Source: Butyricicoccus sp. (lineage in GTDB: Bacteria > Bacillota > Clostridia > Oscillospirales > Butyricicoccaceae). Taken from it: a stretch of DNA of 5,638 bases. The DNA is taken from positions 1 through 5,638 of the forward strand of contig JAUMSA010000063.1 of NCBI GenBank assembly GCA_031293105.1. The letters run 5' to 3'. Each line of letters opens with the position of its first letter. Position 1 is the stretch's first letter. Positions 4,570-5,638 of this stretch are shown piece after piece. The translations under genes were made by a program, and so were the position numbers. The notes below the pieces were generated by a model, which searched no databases, had not been told where the DNA came from, and worked only from the letters and a program-made list of their open reading frames with translations.

Positions 4570-5638
4570 TTATTTTTCAATTGGCAGCTTTACACAAAAA
4601 ATCGCGTGACCATCTTGATAAGACATCCATATCTTTCCTTTTTGCATCTTGACCATGCTCTTGGCAATGGATAACCCCAGTCCATATCCGCTTTGCTCGG
4701 CACGTGCCGGGTCCAAACGATAAAACCGATCAAACAACTTTTCCGCTTGGTGCTCGGTAATCTTTGCCGAAGGGTTGGAAACGGTCAAAAGCGCATATCG
4801 AGTGGGCTCCCGCACCAAATTGACCTCAATTTTTCCGCCCGGCAGGGCATATTTTACCGCATTGTCCAGCAGGATATCCGACAGACGACGTAAATCGTCC
4901 GGATTGCTTAGCACAAAGCATGCAGGGGTAATATGACTTTCGATCTCCAAGCCATGTTCAAAAATCAGCGGTTCAAAGGTCAAAACGCTGCTTTCTACCG
5001 CGTCGCTCCAATCCATACGCTGCCGCGGCGCTGTCGAGATGGCAGCATCCGAACGCGCCAGAAAGAGCATGCTCTCCACCAAACGCCGCAGCCGCGTCCC
5101 TTCGACATGAATATTTTCAATCCAGCGAGCCGCCTGCGTCTTGTTGTCCGCCGGCGTTTGACGTTCCAGCATATCCGCATTGGACAAAATAACCGTTAGC
5201 GGGGTTTTCATCTCATGGGACGCATCGGCAATGAATTGTTTCTGCCGGTACCAAGCCTGCTCTACTGGCCGCACAGCCCAGTTTGCAAAAATCAAACTCA
5301 ACAAGAAAAACACAACGATCGTACCGCTGCCAATCAAAATACTCGTTCCAAGGGTAGATAATTTGAGTTTTTGCTCAAATTCCAAGTCATGGCACGCAAT
5401 TTTCCAGCCATCCGGCATCGGTTGCCGCAAATATCGCAGATTATACTGCGGCAACTCACCTTCCGTGTCGGGTTCTGCCAAAATTTCGTCAGTCAATTCG
5501 GTAGGGTCGACTGTAAAATGGACAGTATCACCCATGGCTTCGGTCACATTTCCCTCTTCATCTGTTACAAGCAGTAAATAAGGAAGGCCGATTTTCCCAC
5601 TTTCCGGGTCGACCGGTTGATCGTCGAGCCGTATGGGC
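4570..5638 (-). CDS. Membrane sensor histidine kinase, OmpR-class (5' end outside window)
   Basis: This is the sensor of a two-component system, which autophosphorylates on histidine and passes the phosphate to a response regulator. The frame is open to the right edge, so the gene starts outside; GTG at 5545-5547 is an internal codon, not the start. The visible 355 residues begin with an extracytoplasmic sensor portion (PIRLDDQPVDPESGKIGLPY onward). One membrane helix follows (TSILIGSGTIVVFFLLSLIF, about 5345-5285), and a short linker (WAVRPVEQAWYRQKQ) replaces an obvious HAMP domain. The H-box is FIADASHEMKTPLTVI, with the phospho-histidine codon at 5215-5217. The ATPase domain has N-box DILLDNAVKYALPGGKI, F-box LFDRFYRLD and G-box GYGLGLSIAKSM. 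All catalytic motifs look intact. A first membrane helix and the cognate regulator gene are expected to the right. It is convergent with feoB, and no functional link to the element is evident. Confidence 0.93.
   Translation of the reverse strand, partial: PIRLDDQPVDPESGKIGLPYLLLVTDEEGNVTEAMGDTVHFTVDPTELTDEILAEPDTEGELPQYNLRYLRQPMPDGWKIACHDLEFEQKLKLSTLGTSILIGSGTIVVFFLLSLIFANWAVRPVEQAWYRQKQFIADASHEMKTPLTVILSNADMLERQTPADNKTQAARWIENIHVEGTRLRRLVESMLFLARSDAAISTAPRQRMDWSDAVESSVLTFEPLIFEHGLEIESHITPACFVLSNPDDLRRLSDILLDNAVKYALPGGKIEVNLVREPTRYALLTVSNPSAKITEHQAEKLFDRFYRLDPARAEQSGYGLGLSIAKSMVKMQKGKIWMSYQDGHAIFCVKLPIEK

Noticed and set aside
1..5638. CRISPR array, tRNA, rRNA or riboswitch
   Set aside because: No regularly spaced repeats, cloverleaf or recognisable RNA consensus was seen on either strand.

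Overview
The window looks like chromosomal DNA of a Gram-positive anaerobe of the Clostridia (Bacillota), perhaps an Oscillospiraceae/Ruminococcaceae-type gut organism. The signs are a clostridial-style FeoA-FeoB pair, strong AGGAGG-type ribosome sites, a large serine recombinase with a zinc ribbon, and an OmpR-class sensor kinase with a short clostridial membrane linker. The taxonomic placement is an inference from protein style only.

Layout. (1) Bases 1-983 hold the last codons of a probable feoA and the first 318 codons of feoB, the ferrous iron transporter: complete G domain plus the start of the membrane domain. (2) Bases 978-4104 are a compact inserted element of about 3.12 kb. It is bounded by a direct 6-base repeat, GCGTCC. 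A 473-residue large serine recombinase (2650-4071) reads rightward and ends 27 bases before the right boundary. A leftward operon of three genes reads toward the left boundary: a small acidic protein resembling the C-terminal part of phage head-fibre proteins, a GT2 glycosyltransferase with a TPR-like tail, and a small unknown protein. (3) Bases 4099-4254 are the next stretch of feoB. Joining 983 to 4105 restores an unbroken FeoB frame. (4) feoB homology stops abruptly again at about 4254, inside the conserved GKQALTMC segment; a strong intrinsic terminator follows. (5) A non-coding stretch of about 250 bases with inverted repeats leads to (6) the 3' part of a sensor histidine kinase on the minus strand, which runs off the right edge.

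How it fits together. The recombinase very probably inserted the element into feoB by crossover within GCGTCC, and excision should be precise. The reconstructed circular junction has the inverted symmetry expected of a serine-integrase attP, centred on TC/GA. The cargo operon makes most sense in the circular form. Its last gene then reads through attP, antisense into the 3' end of the integrase gene, and stops 12 bases before a perfect 14-bp hairpin with a T-run that functions only on the minus strand. Thus the element appears to fold its cargo terminator into the coding sequence of its own integrase, and integration swaps the C-terminus of the last cargo protein. The element could be a severely deleted prophage or a tiny phage-derived integrative cassette. 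The second break in feoB suggests either that another element has landed there or that the gene is decaying.
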